From NCBI GenBank assembly GCA_002352545.1, contig DEIO01000015.1:124001-188000 (forward strand): a DNA stretch of 64,000 nucleotides. The letters are read 5' to 3'. Numbering within the stretch: position 1 is the stretch's first letter; each line of letters opens with the position of its first letter. Positions 7,638-17,530 of this stretch are shown in pieces. A program made the translations under genes and the position numbers. This DNA is from Patescibacteria group bacterium UBA2772 (GTDB taxonomy: Bacteria; Patescibacteriota; Minisyncoccia; Moranbacterales; DUUL01). Under the pieces are notes generated by a model that did no database searches, was not told where the DNA came from, and saw only the letters and a list, made by a program, of their open reading frames with translations.

Positions 7638-8693
7638 ATGAAAACAAAAAAAGGAATAGCAATTGTCTTTGCTTTTTGTTTACCAATGCTTTTCACTGGT
7701 TGCGGTATACAAAAAAAGAAGCCTGATACTAGAGGCGGTATTTATAGAAGTGAAGATTCTGCCTCGATGTTTGAACAGAAAGCCACTATAAAAGGTGGAG
7801 GAACTATTGGTAATGCTAGTATAAGAGCGCTTTCAATGGATCCTAAGAACTCTAATCTTTTGTATGTAGGTACACCTAGCGGAATTTATAAAAGTGAAGA
7901 CAGGGGTGAAAATTGGATTAAGGATTCTAGCGATTTTAAAAATGTTAGAGATGTTGAGATAAATCCAAGTGACACAAATGAGATTTATGTTCCTGCTACT
8001 GTTAATGGAGTTGGAAAGATTATGAAAACATCAGATGGAGGAGAAAACTGGGAAGAAGTTTTCACTCAAAGAACTCAAGAGGGTTCAGTCTTTACAATTG
8101 CTATAAATCCCAGAAGACCAAAAGAGCTTTTTGCTGGTGATTCAGGAGGAGCGTTATATAAAACATCTGATGCTGGTGCAACTTGGAAAACTGTTCTTTG
8201 GGAGAAAAGTGGAATCAATTTGATTAAGTTTGATAGCATCAATACAAATAAATTGTATTTTGTGACAACAAGGACAGGAGCAAAGAGATCAGACGATGGT
8301 GGTGAAAATTTCATTGCAATAGAGAGTAAAGGAACAATATATAATTTAATTCCTCATCCATACAAAGAGGGTATTGTCTTTCTGAGTGATAATAACGGTC
8401 TTCATAAAAGTGTTGATGGCGGTGCAAATTTAACTGCTATTAACACACTTGTTAGACCTAAGGCAATTTCTTCAAAAGGGATTGCAATAGATCCTAAGAA
8501 TGATAGAATAATATACTTCGTATCTGGTAAGGCAATATATAAAACTCAAAACGGAGGAGAAAGTTGGAAACCGATTCAATTTTCTGTTCCATCGAGAAAG
8601 ATAGAAATGCTTGTAATTGATCCAGATGATACGAAAACAATATATCTTGGAACTAGAAAATTAGTTAAAAAGAAAGGCATGTTTACTTTCTAG
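7638..8693 (+). CDS. Lipoprotein with BNR/Asp-box repeats (beta-propeller)
   Basis: A 351-residue secreted lipoprotein. Residues 1-22 form a signal peptide with a lipobox (LFTGC, Cys22). At least five Asp-box repeats follow (SEDRGENW, TSDGGENW, TSDAGATW, SDDGGENF, TQNGGESW), spaced about 45-50 residues, the pattern of sialidase-like and YCF48-like beta-propellers. Sialidase catalytic residues are not evident, so it is more likely a binding or scaffold protein on the cell surface. It is followed by frr but separated by 29 bases without a terminator. Confidence 0.8.
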   Translation: MKTKKGIAIVFAFCLPMLFTGCGIQKKKPDTRGGIYRSEDSASMFEQKATIKGGGTIGNASIRALSMDPKNSNLLYVGTPSGIYKSEDRGENWIKDSSDFKNVRDVEINPSDTNEIYVPATVNGVGKIMKTSDGGENWEEVFTQRTQEGSVFTIAINPRRPKELFAGDSGGALYKTSDAGATWKTVLWEKSGINLIKFDSINTNKLYFVTTRTGAKRSDDGGENFIAIESKGTIYNLIPHPYKEGIVFLSDNNGLHKSVDGGANLTAINTLVRPKAISSKGIAIDPKNDRIIYFVSGKAIYKTQNGGESWKPIQFSVPSRKIEMLVIDPDDTKTIYLGTRKLVKKKGMFTF

Positions 8694-8722
8694 TCTAGGA
8701 ATAAGTAATTAAACTAAAATCA

Positions 8723-9280
8723 ATGAGTAATGGAGATTTAGACAAATCAAGAGGGGATTTTGATGGTATTATTGAATTTTTTAAAGATGATTTGAAAACA
8801 GTTAGGTCTGGGAAAGCAAATATTGGGTTGGTTGATAATTTAGAAATTGAATACTTTGGAGCCAAGACTCCTTTGCAACAAGCTGCTTCTGTGACAATTT
8901 CAGATGCTAGAACGATTGTAATTTCCCCTTGGAGTAAGGATAGTCTAGTTGATATCGAGAAATCAATCAGAGATTCAGACCTTAATATCAATCCAACAAA
9001 TGATGGAAATGTTATTAGACTTTGTTTTCCACCGTTAACAGAAGATCGAAGAACTGAACTTGCAAAGATTGTTGGAAAGAAAACAGAAGATGCAAGAATT
9101 AAGGTGCGTAAAATAAGGGAAGATTTGTGGGATAATGTTCAGAAAATGGAAAAGGATGGTGAGATTTCTGAAGATGGTAAGTTTATCCAGAAAGATAAGT
9201 TGCAAGAAATTGTTGATGAGTATAATAAAAAGATTGAAGAAATTTCTAAAGAAAAAGAGGTCGAGATTATGCAAGTTTAG
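8723..9280 (+). CDS. frr: Ribosome recycling factor
   Basis: Splits post-termination 70S ribosomes together with EF-G. The 185 residues cover both domains: the three-helix bundle (LKTVRSGKAN near the N-terminus and the long helices LTEDRRTELAKIVGKKTEDA and RIKVRKIREDLWDNVQKMEKDG) and the small beta domain between them (PLQQAASVTISDARTIVISPW). Length is as expected. It lies upstream of rseP, a common order in bacteria. Confidence 0.95.
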   Translation: MSNGDLDKSRGDFDGIIEFFKDDLKTVRSGKANIGLVDNLEIEYFGAKTPLQQAASVTISDARTIVISPWSKDSLVDIEKSIRDSDLNINPTNDGNVIRLCFPPLTEDRRTELAKIVGKKTEDARIKVRKIREDLWDNVQKMEKDGEISEDGKFIQKDKLQEIVDEYNKKIEEISKEKEVEIMQV

Positions 9281-9342
9281 ACAATCTTCTAATGAAATGT
9301 GGACTGAATGAATTGAATAAAATAGAATTAAAGTAGAAATAA

Positions 9343-10521
9343 ATGACAGCAGTTATAGTTTTTATAGTTATTCTTGGAACACTTGTGTTTGTACATGAAG
9401 CTGGACACTTTTTTGTAGCAAGAATGAACGGTATCGCATGTGAAGAATTTGGACTTGGATTTCCTCCAAGAGTTTTAGGCTTCTATAAAGACAAAAAAGG
9501 CAAAAGGAGGTGGGTTTTTGGTAATAAGGAGATCAATGAAAAAATAAAAGAAAAGAATGAAACTGTTTATTCTTTGAATATCATCCCTATTGGTGGTTTC
9601 GTTAAGATTAAGGGTGAAAATGGAGATGATCGCAAAGCGAATGACTCTTTTGCTAGTCAATCAGTTTTTGTTAGATTTAAAGTTCTTGTGGCTGGTGTTA
9701 CAATGAATTTTATTATAGGAGCTTTATTTTTTGGATTTGCTTTTTGGTTAGGTTTACCAGAGGCAATTGACGACAAGGAATTTGCACCAAATTCTAAAGT
9801 TCAAATTTCTGTTGTTGTTAAAAATACTCCAGCTGCGGATGCTAAATTGCAAGTGGGAGACACTATTGTTTCTGCAATAAAAGAAGAAAAAGAGAAAAGA
9901 ATTTCAAAAATCAAGGACCTAAAAGAAGTTACTGAAGATAAAGGCGGTCAGAATGTTGATTTCAAAATTTTGCATCCAGGAGAAGAGTCTTCGGTTGTTG
10001 TTTCTGTAATGGTTCGAGATAAGGTTGATATTCCTGAGGGTCAAGGCGCTATAGGAGTTGAGCTTCTTAGAACTAATTTTGTAAAGCATGGATTTTTTGA
10101 ATCTATGTGGATGGGTGTGACTACGACTAGTAGAATTGTCGTTGCAATTTTTGAATTTTTAGGAGACTTGATTGTCAGAATTTTTACGCCGAAAACAATT
10201 GAAACAGAGGTTGCAGGTCCTGTTGGAATTGCTGTTATGACTGGACAAGTTACAAAAATGGGAATGGCATTTATTTTGCAGTTTGCTGCAATGCTCTCTG
10301 TTAATCTCGCAGTTATTAATTTATTGCCATTACCAGCGTTAGATGGGGGAAGGATTCTTTTCTTGATCTTTGAAAAAATTAAAGGTAAGCCAGTTAGCGA
10401 GAAAATTGAAAACATTGTTCATACGGCAGGTTTTATATTTTTAATGTCACTTATGTTTCTTGTTACGATTAAGGATTTCAAGACTTTCGAAATATTTCAA
10501 AAGATTAAGGATCTGTTCTAG
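9343..10521 (+). CDS. rseP: RseP-type site-2 intramembrane metalloprotease
   Basis: Membrane zinc protease that cleaves transmembrane segments of regulators or leftover signal peptides. HEAGH at residues 18-22 is the zinc-binding HExxH in the first membrane helix, and NLLPLPALDGGRI near the C-terminus is the second active-site motif. One PDZ domain lies between (about residues 145-230). About four membrane helices. At 392 residues it is somewhat shorter than enterobacterial RseP, which has two PDZ domains. A terminator follows, so frr-rseP may be one unit with the lipoprotein gene. Confidence 0.9.
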   Translation: MTAVIVFIVILGTLVFVHEAGHFFVARMNGIACEEFGLGFPPRVLGFYKDKKGKRRWVFGNKEINEKIKEKNETVYSLNIIPIGGFVKIKGENGDDRKANDSFASQSVFVRFKVLVAGVTMNFIIGALFFGFAFWLGLPEAIDDKEFAPNSKVQISVVVKNTPAADAKLQVGDTIVSAIKEEKEKRISKIKDLKEVTEDKGGQNVDFKILHPGEESSVVVSVMVRDKVDIPEGQGAIGVELLRTNFVKHGFFESMWMGVTTTSRIVVAIFEFLGDLIVRIFTPKTIETEVAGPVGIAVMTGQVTKMGMAFILQFAAMLSVNLAVINLLPLPALDGGRILFLIFEKIKGKPVSEKIENIVHTAGFIFLMSLMFLVTIKDFKTFEIFQKIKDLF

Positions 10522-10542
10522 TTTTTTGATTAGTTCTTTTGA

Positions 10543-10588
10543 CACACCCCAAATTTTCCTATAAGATAAGGATAATTGGGGTGTTTTG
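10543..10588 (+). terminator. Intrinsic terminator after rseP
   Basis: ACACCCCAAATT and AATTGGGGTGT pair around an AT-rich middle and are followed by TTTTGT. Confidence 0.8.
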
Positions 10589-10680
10589 TATCTATCAAAT
10601 TAGGTTGGTAGATTTATGGCTACAAAATGTTAGTATTAAACTAAAATGTTATAAGGTAAATAAATAAATCTAAGAAAAAT

Positions 10681-12381
10681 ATGCGTCAATCAAGATTGTT
10701 TGGGAAAACTTCAAAAACAGTATCAGGTGATCTGAAGGTTGCTAGTCATAAATATCTTCATCAGGGAGGTTTTGTAAGAGAATCTGTGGCTGGTAGATAT
10801 TATTTTCTTCCATTGGGTTTGAAAGTGAGAGATAAGATTGTTAAGATTATTGAGGAAGAAATGGACAGTGTTGGTGCTCAGAAAATGATTACTCCAACCC
10901 TTCACCCTTTAGAACTATGGAAGGAAACCAACAGAACAGATACTGCTGGTTTTGAGCTTATGACACTTAAAGATAGAAGAGGTTCTGCTTTTGCATTAGG
11001 AGGAACAGCAGAAGAAATGATAGTAGATTTAGTAAGAGGTTATAATATTAGTTATAAAGACTTACCATTTCAGATATACCAATTCTCTTCTAAATTTCGA
11101 GATGAATTAAGAGCTAGAGGAGGATTACTTAGAGTCCGAGAGTTTGTAATGAAAGATAGCTATTCTTTTCATGCAGATGAAGAATGTTTTAAAAAAGAGT
11201 ATAAGATTATGTGGGATACTTATACTAGAATTTTCCAACGATTAGGAATGAAATCATATGCTGTTGAAGCTGACAATGGTTATATTGGTGGCGATTATTG
11301 TCATGAATTTGTTGTTGAATGTGATGCAGGAGAGAGTGTATTTTTTGTTTCTGAAGATGAAAAGTATGTTGTACACGAAGATGTTGCGAAATTTAAAAGA
11401 GAAGAGGTCAATTTAGATGAGGAATTGAAGGATTTCGAAATAATAGAGCAACCGGCATGGGTAAGAACTATGGAAGATGTTCAAAAGCATTATAATCTTC
11501 CTGCTTCTAGATTTTTGAAAAACGTAGTTTATAAAAACAGGGTTACAGAGGAAATTATTATTGCTACAATAAGAGGTGATTTAGAGATCAACAAAACAAA
11601 ACTTGAACAGGTTTTGGATATGGTCGGGACACTTGAAGATGCTAATGATAAAGATCTTGCTTCAATTGGAACAAAAAGCGGATATGTACATGCGTGGGGG
11701 CATGAGAATTGTCGTTATGTAGGTGATCTCTCTTTAAAAACTGTTAAGAATTTTATTGGAGGTCAAAAAGAGGACAAAACTGATTCCATAAACGTTAACT
11801 ATGGAAGAGACTTTGAACATGAAATGACAGTTGATATTGCGATGGCAAAAGATGGATTTTTCACAGAAGACGGAAAACAGAAGTTGAATGAAAAGAAAGG
11901 TGTTGAAGTGGGGAATATATTCCAACTAGGAAAGCATTATTCTTCAAAAATGAACGCTACATTTATTGATGCAAATGGAAAAGAGAAGCAATATTACATG
12001 GGTTGTTATGGAATTGGAATTGGCAGAAATATGGCTACTATTGTTGAAAAGTACAATGATGACAAGGGGATTGTTTGGCCAGAGGCAGTTGCACCTTTTA
12101 AAGTTCATTTAATTGGTATAGCTGGTAAGGATGTCGTGATAAAAAAAGAAATTGAAGAATTTTATAAAGAATTAGAGAATAAAGGAATAGAAGTCTTGTA
12201 CGATGATCGCGAAATGAATCCAGGTGCTAAGTTTGCAGATGCTGATTTGATTGGATGTCCTTATCGTGTTGTAATTAGTCCGAAAACAATCAAGGAAGGT
12301 AAAATCGAATTAAAAGAAAGATCAAAAAAAGAGGCAAATATGGTTTCAAAAAAAGAGTTATATAAATTTTTAGAAAAATAA
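10681..12381 (+). CDS. proS: Prolyl-tRNA synthetase, bacterial type with editing domain
   Basis: Class II synthetase that charges tRNA-Pro. The catalytic domain starts near residue 20 (motif 2 FRDELRARGGLLRVREF at about 140-156; motif 3 GCYGIGIGRNMATIVE near 440). An insertion domain of about 150 residues between motifs 2 and 3 (EDVQKHYNLPASRFLKNVVY ... GGQKEDKTD) is the cis-editing INS domain of bacterial ProS. The anticodon-binding domain ends the protein (VLYDDREMNPGAKFADADLIG). At 566 residues, full length. The rhodanese and mre genes follow closely. Confidence 0.95.
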   Translation: MRQSRLFGKTSKTVSGDLKVASHKYLHQGGFVRESVAGRYYFLPLGLKVRDKIVKIIEEEMDSVGAQKMITPTLHPLELWKETNRTDTAGFELMTLKDRRGSAFALGGTAEEMIVDLVRGYNISYKDLPFQIYQFSSKFRDELRARGGLLRVREFVMKDSYSFHADEECFKKEYKIMWDTYTRIFQRLGMKSYAVEADNGYIGGDYCHEFVVECDAGESVFFVSEDEKYVVHEDVAKFKREEVNLDEELKDFEIIEQPAWVRTMEDVQKHYNLPASRFLKNVVYKNRVTEEIIIATIRGDLEINKTKLEQVLDMVGTLEDANDKDLASIGTKSGYVHAWGHENCRYVGDLSLKTVKNFIGGQKEDKTDSINVNYGRDFEHEMTVDIAMAKDGFFTEDGKQKLNEKKGVEVGNIFQLGKHYSSKMNATFIDANGKEKQYYMGCYGIGIGRNMATIVEKYNDDKGIVWPEAVAPFKVHLIGIAGKDVVIKKEIEEFYKELENKGIEVLYDDREMNPGAKFADADLIGCPYRVVISPKTIKEGKIELKERSKKEANMVSKKELYKFLEK

Positions 12382-12387
12382 AAATAG

Positions 12388-12837
12388 ATGAAAAAACCAA
12401 AATGGATTGGAACTTTGATTTTAATCCTTGGTGTAGGGCTAGTTTTTTGGGGTTTTGGAATTAAAGCTGATAATAAAGAACTAAAAAACAAAAAAATGAC
12501 AAAACATATTTCTGCAGAAGAATACAGAGATGTAATTTCAGACAAAAAAGTTTGGAATATAGATGTGCGCGAAGAGTATGAATTTGAAGAGGCTCGTATC
12601 AATGATGCAATTTTAGCTCCCTCTACAAGATTTTATGAAATTTTTGATAGATTAGGTATTGAAAAGAGTGATAAAATAGCACTGTATTGCAGGAGCGGAA
12701 ATAGAAGTGCTGTTATCGCGAAGGAACTTGAAAGAAAAGGTTATGAAAATTTATTTAATCTGAAGTTGGGTTTACATGAATGGAAAGCTATGGGGTTTCA
12801 TTTGGAAGGTAAAAGTAAAAAAATAGTTATCAAGTAA
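12388..12837 (+). CDS. Membrane-anchored rhodanese-domain protein
   Basis: A 149-residue protein with an N-terminal membrane helix (residues 7-25) and a single rhodanese domain with active-site loop CRSGNRS (Cys101), the pattern of sulfur-carrying or persulfide-forming enzymes. The helix suggests it faces outside or is tethered to the membrane. It begins 6 bases after proS stops and precedes mreB by 29 bases, so it sits within the proS-mre transcription unit. Substrate unknown. Confidence 0.85.
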   Translation: MKKPKWIGTLILILGVGLVFWGFGIKADNKELKNKKMTKHISAEEYRDVISDKKVWNIDVREEYEFEEARINDAILAPSTRFYEIFDRLGIEKSDKIALYCRSGNRSAVIAKELERKGYENLFNLKLGLHEWKAMGFHLEGKSKKIVIK

Positions 12838-12866
12838 ATGGTATAAAAAATTCAGATAAAAGTATT

Positions 12867-13919
12867 ATGTGGAACAAGCTTTTTGGTAAAATATCGCAAG
12901 ACATCGGAATAGATTTAGGAACTGCTAATACTCTTGTCTATGTTAAAGGAAAAGGAATCATCATTAATGAACCTTCTGTTGTAGCTGTTAATAAAAAAAG
13001 CGGGCAACTTTTGGCAATTGGGAAAGAGGCGAGGAAAATGGTAGGTAAAACGCCAGGTCACATAGTGGTTTCAAGACCATTAGTAGATGGTGTTATCTCT
13101 GATTTTGAAACTACTGAGCAAATGTTGAAGTACTTTATTCAGAAAGTTCATGCTGATACTTTTACTTTATTGCCAAGGCCGAGAGTTGTTGTAGGGATTC
13201 CTTCGGGAGTTACAGAGGTAGAAAAAAGAGCTGTTTTTGATGCTGCAATTAATGCTGGTGCGAGAGAAGTTTTTTTGATAGATGAACCAATGGCAGCTTC
13301 TATCGGAGCAAGATTACCAGTGCAAGATGCGGCTGGTAATATGATTGTTGATATTGGTGGTGGAACTACTGAGGTAGCTGTTATTTCATTGGGTGGGGTT
13401 GTTACTAGTAGGAGTCTTCGTATTGCTGGAGATGAGATGAATGAAGATGTTATTAGATTTGCTAGAGACAAGCACAATTTGCTTTTAGGTGAAAGAAGTG
13501 CTGAAGATATTAAGATTGCTATTGGTAGTGCTTATAGAATGGAAAATGAACTCGAGATGACGATAAGAGGAAGGGATCTTATAAGTGGTTTGCCTAAAGA
13601 AGTGGTGATAAATGATTCACAAATCAGGGAGGCTTTATCAAGGTCAATTAAAATTATTGTTAATAATGTAAAATCAGCAATTGAGGAGACACCCCCAGAA
13701 TTGGTTGGTGATATAATGCAAAGAGGAATAATTCTCGCTGGTGGAGGTGGTCTTATTCGTGGGTTAGATAGATTGATTTCTGAACAAACAGAAATGCCAG
13801 TTAAAAGAATGGAAGACCCACTTACGGCGGTTGTTAGAGGTACTGGAATTGTTTTGGAGAATCTGGATGAGCTCAAAGATGTTTTAATGGAATCAAATGA
13901 TGACAAGAGGCTTTGGTAG
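12867..13919 (+). CDS. mreB: Rod-shape actin homologue MreB
   Basis: Bacterial actin that organises side-wall peptidoglycan synthesis. All nucleotide-binding motifs are visible: phosphate 1 GIDLGTANTLVYV (15-27), phosphate 2 DIGGGTTEVAVI (near 157), and the adenosine motif ILAGGGGLIRGLD (near 290). At 350 residues, normal length. It is followed directly by mreC, mreD and mrdA, the standard elongasome order, which implies a rod-shaped or at least elongating cell. Confidence 0.97.
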   Translation: MWNKLFGKISQDIGIDLGTANTLVYVKGKGIIINEPSVVAVNKKSGQLLAIGKEARKMVGKTPGHIVVSRPLVDGVISDFETTEQMLKYFIQKVHADTFTLLPRPRVVVGIPSGVTEVEKRAVFDAAINAGAREVFLIDEPMAASIGARLPVQDAAGNMIVDIGGGTTEVAVISLGGVVTSRSLRIAGDEMNEDVIRFARDKHNLLLGERSAEDIKIAIGSAYRMENELEMTIRGRDLISGLPKEVVINDSQIREALSRSIKIIVNNVKSAIEETPPELVGDIMQRGIILAGGGGLIRGLDRLISEQTEMPVKRMEDPLTAVVRGTGIVLENLDELKDVLMESNDDKRLW

Positions 13920-13956
13920 GGATTTGCTTCTTTGTTTAAGGTAAGAAAAGAAAGAT

Positions 13957-14766
13957 ATGAAACTTTCGAAGAAAAATAATATAGTTGTTTTGTTTGTAGT
14001 GATTTTGTTTGTAGTGATTTTGATGCTTCTTACAAGAGGTTCAAAAAACAAGCCACTGGAAGAGCCAGTTCGTAGGAGCTTAACTCCGACTGCTGGTTTT
14101 TTTTCGAATATTGGTTTTTGGTTTGATGATAAATTTTCTTTTGTTAAAGAAATGGGTGGCTTGAAGAAACAAAACCAACAATTATTTGAAGAAATAATTA
14201 ATTTAAAAGGAAGATTGGCAAGAATCGAAGAAATAGAAAAAGAGAATGAAGAATTAAGAGCTCAGATTGAATTAGCGCCAAGAGATAAATTCTCCCTAAT
14301 TAGTGCAATGGTAATTGGAAAAGATCTAAAAAATCAGGAAGAGACTGCACATCTTAATAGAGGGAAGAAAGATGGAATAAAAGAGCAAATGGCAGTGATT
14401 GTTGGCGAGGGAATTTTAGTTGGTAAGGTTTCTAGAGTTTTTAAAACATCGTGTGATGTAGAATTACTTATAAATAGGGCTTCAAAGATTAACGCAGAGA
14501 TAGTTAAAAATGGAGCTAGAGGGATCGCTAGGGGTCAATTTGGTACTTCTCTGGTCTTGGATATGATTCCACAAACAGTTAAAATTGAGCGTGGTGATAC
14601 AGTGATAACTTCTGGTATTGGTGGTTTATTGCCAAGAGGTTTGTTGATCGGATATACTCAAAGTGCAACTCCAACCTCTGATCAATTATTCCAAAAAACT
14701 TCTTTGATATTACCGTCACAGATGGATAAGTTAATGGTTGTTTGGATTGTAGAAGGGGAGAAGTAA
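13957..14766 (+). CDS. mreC: Rod-shape-determining protein MreC
   Basis: Elongasome scaffold: N-terminal membrane helix (about residues 9-25), a coiled coil (GLKKQNQQLFEEIINLKGRL ... ENEELRAQIEL) and the two beta-barrel domains exposed outside (SAMVIGKDLKN ... GEGILVGKVSRV ... ITSGIGGLLPRGLLIG). At 269 residues, normal. It lies 37 bases after mreB. A short tandem repeat at 13988-14019 (TTTTGTTTGTAGTGA-type unit twice) encodes duplicated residues of the membrane helix. Confidence 0.93.
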   Translation: MKLSKKNNIVVLFVVILFVVILMLLTRGSKNKPLEEPVRRSLTPTAGFFSNIGFWFDDKFSFVKEMGGLKKQNQQLFEEIINLKGRLARIEEIEKENEELRAQIELAPRDKFSLISAMVIGKDLKNQEETAHLNRGKKDGIKEQMAVIVGEGILVGKVSRVFKTSCDVELLINRASKINAEIVKNGARGIARGQFGTSLVLDMIPQTVKIERGDTVITSGIGGLLPRGLLIGYTQSATPTSDQLFQKTSLILPSQMDKLMVVWIVEGEK

Positions 14767-14776
14767 TTTCGTTATT

Positions 14777-15310
14777 ATGAAAAAGACAATTTTTGTACTC
14801 ATTCTAATAGTTTTTTTTCTGCAATATTCAACATTTTCGATGATTGAAGGCTTTAGTGTGTTTAGTACTGAATTGATACTTTGTTTTTTATTAGCACTTT
14901 TTCTAAGAAGGACTTATCTTGAGAATTTGACCTGGGCTTTTTTCGCAGGTCTCTTAGTTGATTATTTTTCTGATTCAGTACTAGGATTCAATGTGCTTGT
15001 TTTTGCAGTTATTGTTTTTGTTATTGATTTTCTAAAAAGGAAACTTGCTTTAAAAGAAATGCATTTTTCAATTGTAGCAATTATTGTTTTTTTTGGTACT
15101 ATTCTTTCGGATTTTCTAATTTTATTTTTTTCAAACTTACTTTTGTTAGTTAAGATTTTAGATAATCCAATAAGTATAGATTTTTCTTGGAATTATTTCC
15201 TAGTTAAAATTCTACTTGCAGTGATTGGTTTCTTTTTCTATAGAACAATTTTATTTATAGAAAAAGTTTTTGGAATTGGTTTAAGAGAGATTAGAATAGA
15301 TAAAATTTGA
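14777..15310 (+). CDS. mreD: Rod-shape-determining membrane protein MreD
   Basis: A 177-residue, very hydrophobic protein with about five membrane helices, in the position of mreD between mreC and the PBP2 gene. Sequence conservation in this family is low, so the call rests on topology, length and gene order. Its stop codon overlaps the next start as TGATG (15308-15312), which suggests translational coupling to mrdA. Confidence 0.85.
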   Translation: MKKTIFVLILIVFFLQYSTFSMIEGFSVFSTELILCFLLALFLRRTYLENLTWAFFAGLLVDYFSDSVLGFNVLVFAVIVFVIDFLKRKLALKEMHFSIVAIIVFFGTILSDFLILFFSNLLLLVKILDNPISIDFSWNYFLVKILLAVIGFFFYRTILFIEKVFGIGLREIRIDKI

Positions 15311-17310
15311 TGTTTAAAAAAAGAAAAAAATTTGTTAGTAGAGACTTTGACATCGAAAGTCCTTTGGAATATATTTCGACGGATACTGATTTTGAATTTG
15401 AAGATGATGAACAAGGTTTTAATCCCGAGGAAAATGACAAGAAAATTCTTTGGCTTGTCATTGGTTTTCTATTAGCAGTTCTTTTTAGCAGGACTTTTTA
15501 TCTACAAGTAGTAAAAGGATCTTATTATAGAGAGGTAGCTGAAAATAATCGAGTTAGAGAAGTTGTTGTTAAGGCACCAAGAGGTGTTATACGTGATAGA
15601 CATGGAGAAGTTCTAGCTAGAAATATTCCAAGTTTTGAGGTTGTTTTTGTGCCGTTACATTTACCTGAAGATGAGAGTAAATGGCGAATAATTATAGGGA
15701 AATTAAAAGAACTTTTAGGATCAGATTTTGATAGTGATGAAGTGTTTGCTCAAATGCTTGATGTTTCGAAATCAGATCGTAGAAGTTATTTAATTCAGAA
15801 AAATATCGATAGAGATAAGGCTTTTGAAATAATTGAAAGATCAGGAGAATTTCCTGGAATTTATATTGGAAAAACTGCCAGAAGAGAGTATGTAGATGGA
15901 GAAATATTCTCAAAGGTTATTGGATATGATGGAAAAATAACAAAAGAGGAATTAGAGCATAACCCCCAGTATTTAATGACTGACTACATAGGAAAGAGCG
16001 GTGTGGAATATACATATGAAAAACAATTGCATGGGAGTCATGGGTTGATGCGTTTTGAGGTTGATGCAGTTGGTAATATTAAAGAAGATTTAGGAGAAGT
16101 GAATCCGGTTTCTGGGGATGAACTAATCTTGCATATTGATGCCAAACTCCAAAAAGAGATTACAAAAATTGCCAAAGAAACACTTGAGAGCAACGAAGAT
16201 GCTACAGGAATCGCTGTAGTTGTAATTAATCCTCAAGATGGAGGTGTTAGAGCTCTAGTTAGCTTGCCTTCTTTTGATAACAATATGTTTGCTAGGGGAA
16301 TTTCAAATACGGAATATTCCAGTCTTATAAATGACAAAAACAAACCGTTGCTAAATAGAGTTATAAAAGGGGAATACCCCCCGGGTTCTACTTATAAAAT
16401 TATGATGGCGGCTGCGGCCTTGGAAGAGGGAATTATTACGGAAAAAACAAAAATAAACTGTGGAGGGGCAATACATGTGGGGGCTTGGGCTTTTCCTGAT
16501 TGGAAAGCACACGGAATAACAGATGTAAGGAAAGCTATTGCACAAAGTTGTGATGTGTTTTTTTATGCAACAGCAGGTGGTTGGGGAGATATTCAAGGAC
16601 TTGGGATAGAGCGAATGGAGATTTATGCTAAGAAATTTGGATATGGTTCACCAACTGGAATTGATCTGCCAGGGGAGGGAGATGGGAACGTACCAAGTGG
16701 AGATTGGAAATTAAAGAGATTCGGTGAGAAATGGTATATCGGTGATAGTTATCATGCAGGAATTGGGCAAGGATATGTGATTGCAACACCAATTCAGATT
16801 GCAAACTCAATTTCTATAATTGCAAATGGTGGGAAGTTTATAAAGCCTCAATTAGTTGATAAAATTAATCACGCCGATACACATGAGGAAGAGATTCTAG
16901 AGCCAGAAATTATAAATAAGCAAGTAGTTTCAGAAAATACAGTTCGTATTGTTAGGGAAGGGATGAGAGATACTGTATATAGTGATGGTGGTTCTGGCGC
17001 AAGCTTGCGAAGTCTTGATGTTGAAAGTGCTGGAAAAACTGGAACTGCTCAATTTGGAAATGAAGATAAGCTTCATGCTTGGTACGCATCATTTGCTCCT
17101 TTTGAGAATCCAGAGCTTGTCATGATCGTTTTAGTTGAAGGTGGAGGAGAAGGTCATTCTTGGGCAGTACCGATTACAAAGGATATCTATGAGTGGTATT
17201 TTGATAGAAAGCGAGGGGCGATTGAGGGTGAGGAGGAAAAGGAGATGAGAGAGGAAGAAGGGAATGAGGTGGAGGATATTGAGGAAGGGGAAAGTGATGA
17301 GATGTTTTAA
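15310..17310 (+). CDS. mrdA: Penicillin-binding protein 2 (elongasome transpeptidase)
   Basis: Class B PBP that cross-links peptidoglycan during elongation. A membrane helix (about residues 47-65) is followed by the PBP dimerisation domain (RGVIRDRHGEVLARNIPSFE) and the transpeptidase domain with SxxK in PPGSTYK, SCD in the SxN position and KTG in AGKTGTAQFG. The tail is strikingly acidic (about 28 residues, mostly Glu). I start at ATG 15310, coupled to the mreD stop; an in-frame TTG one codon upstream is also possible. Full-length at 666 residues. Confidence 0.93.
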   Translation: MFKKRKKFVSRDFDIESPLEYISTDTDFEFEDDEQGFNPEENDKKILWLVIGFLLAVLFSRTFYLQVVKGSYYREVAENNRVREVVVKAPRGVIRDRHGEVLARNIPSFEVVFVPLHLPEDESKWRIIIGKLKELLGSDFDSDEVFAQMLDVSKSDRRSYLIQKNIDRDKAFEIIERSGEFPGIYIGKTARREYVDGEIFSKVIGYDGKITKEELEHNPQYLMTDYIGKSGVEYTYEKQLHGSHGLMRFEVDAVGNIKEDLGEVNPVSGDELILHIDAKLQKEITKIAKETLESNEDATGIAVVVINPQDGGVRALVSLPSFDNNMFARGISNTEYSSLINDKNKPLLNRVIKGEYPPGSTYKIMMAAAALEEGIITEKTKINCGGAIHVGAWAFPDWKAHGITDVRKAIAQSCDVFFYATAGGWGDIQGLGIERMEIYAKKFGYGSPTGIDLPGEGDGNVPSGDWKLKRFGEKWYIGDSYHAGIGQGYVIATPIQIANSISIIANGGKFIKPQLVDKINHADTHEEEILEPEIINKQVVSENTVRIVREGMRDTVYSDGGSGASLRSLDVESAGKTGTAQFGNEDKLHAWYASFAPFENPELVMIVLVEGGGEGHSWAVPITKDIYEWYFDRKRGAIEGEEEKEMREEEGNEVEDIEEGESDEMF

Positions 17311-17311
17311 G

Positions 17312-17380
17312 ATAATAGTAGATTTGATTAGTCATCTAGCCTAATGGATTCCCGACTGTTCAGAAATGACACGGGGAAAA
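17312..17380 (+). repeat. Degenerate repeat unit A, copy 1 (ATTCCCGACT type)
   Basis: GATAATAGTAGATTTGATTAG followed by GATTCCCGACT ... TGACACGG. A second, diverged copy lies at 19668-19757. The ATTCCCG ... TGACA layout recalls the short palindromic repeats common in bacterial intergenic DNA, but neither copy keeps a clean palindrome. Confidence 0.45.
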
Positions 17381-17439
17381 TACATATTTAAATATGTATT
17401 TTGATCAGTATGTAGTTGTGTTTAAGATTGAGTTTTTTG

Positions 17440-17471
17440 CCTTTGTTACGTAGCATGCTACGTAACAAAGG
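17440..17471. repeat. Perfect 32-bp palindrome containing TTGTTACGT arms
   Basis: CCTTTGTTACGTAGCA is followed at once by its exact reverse complement, giving 16-bp arms with no loop. Each arm contains TTGTTACGT, one base from the TTGTTACAT motif repeated three times before the Fic gene. It could be a strong operator or a cruciform/terminator structure; the lack of a T run argues against a terminator. Confidence 0.7.
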
Positions 17472-17530
17472 TATAGAGAATTAAAAATAAAAGCAGGATT
17501 GATGGCACAAAAGAAAAAGGAAAAACAACG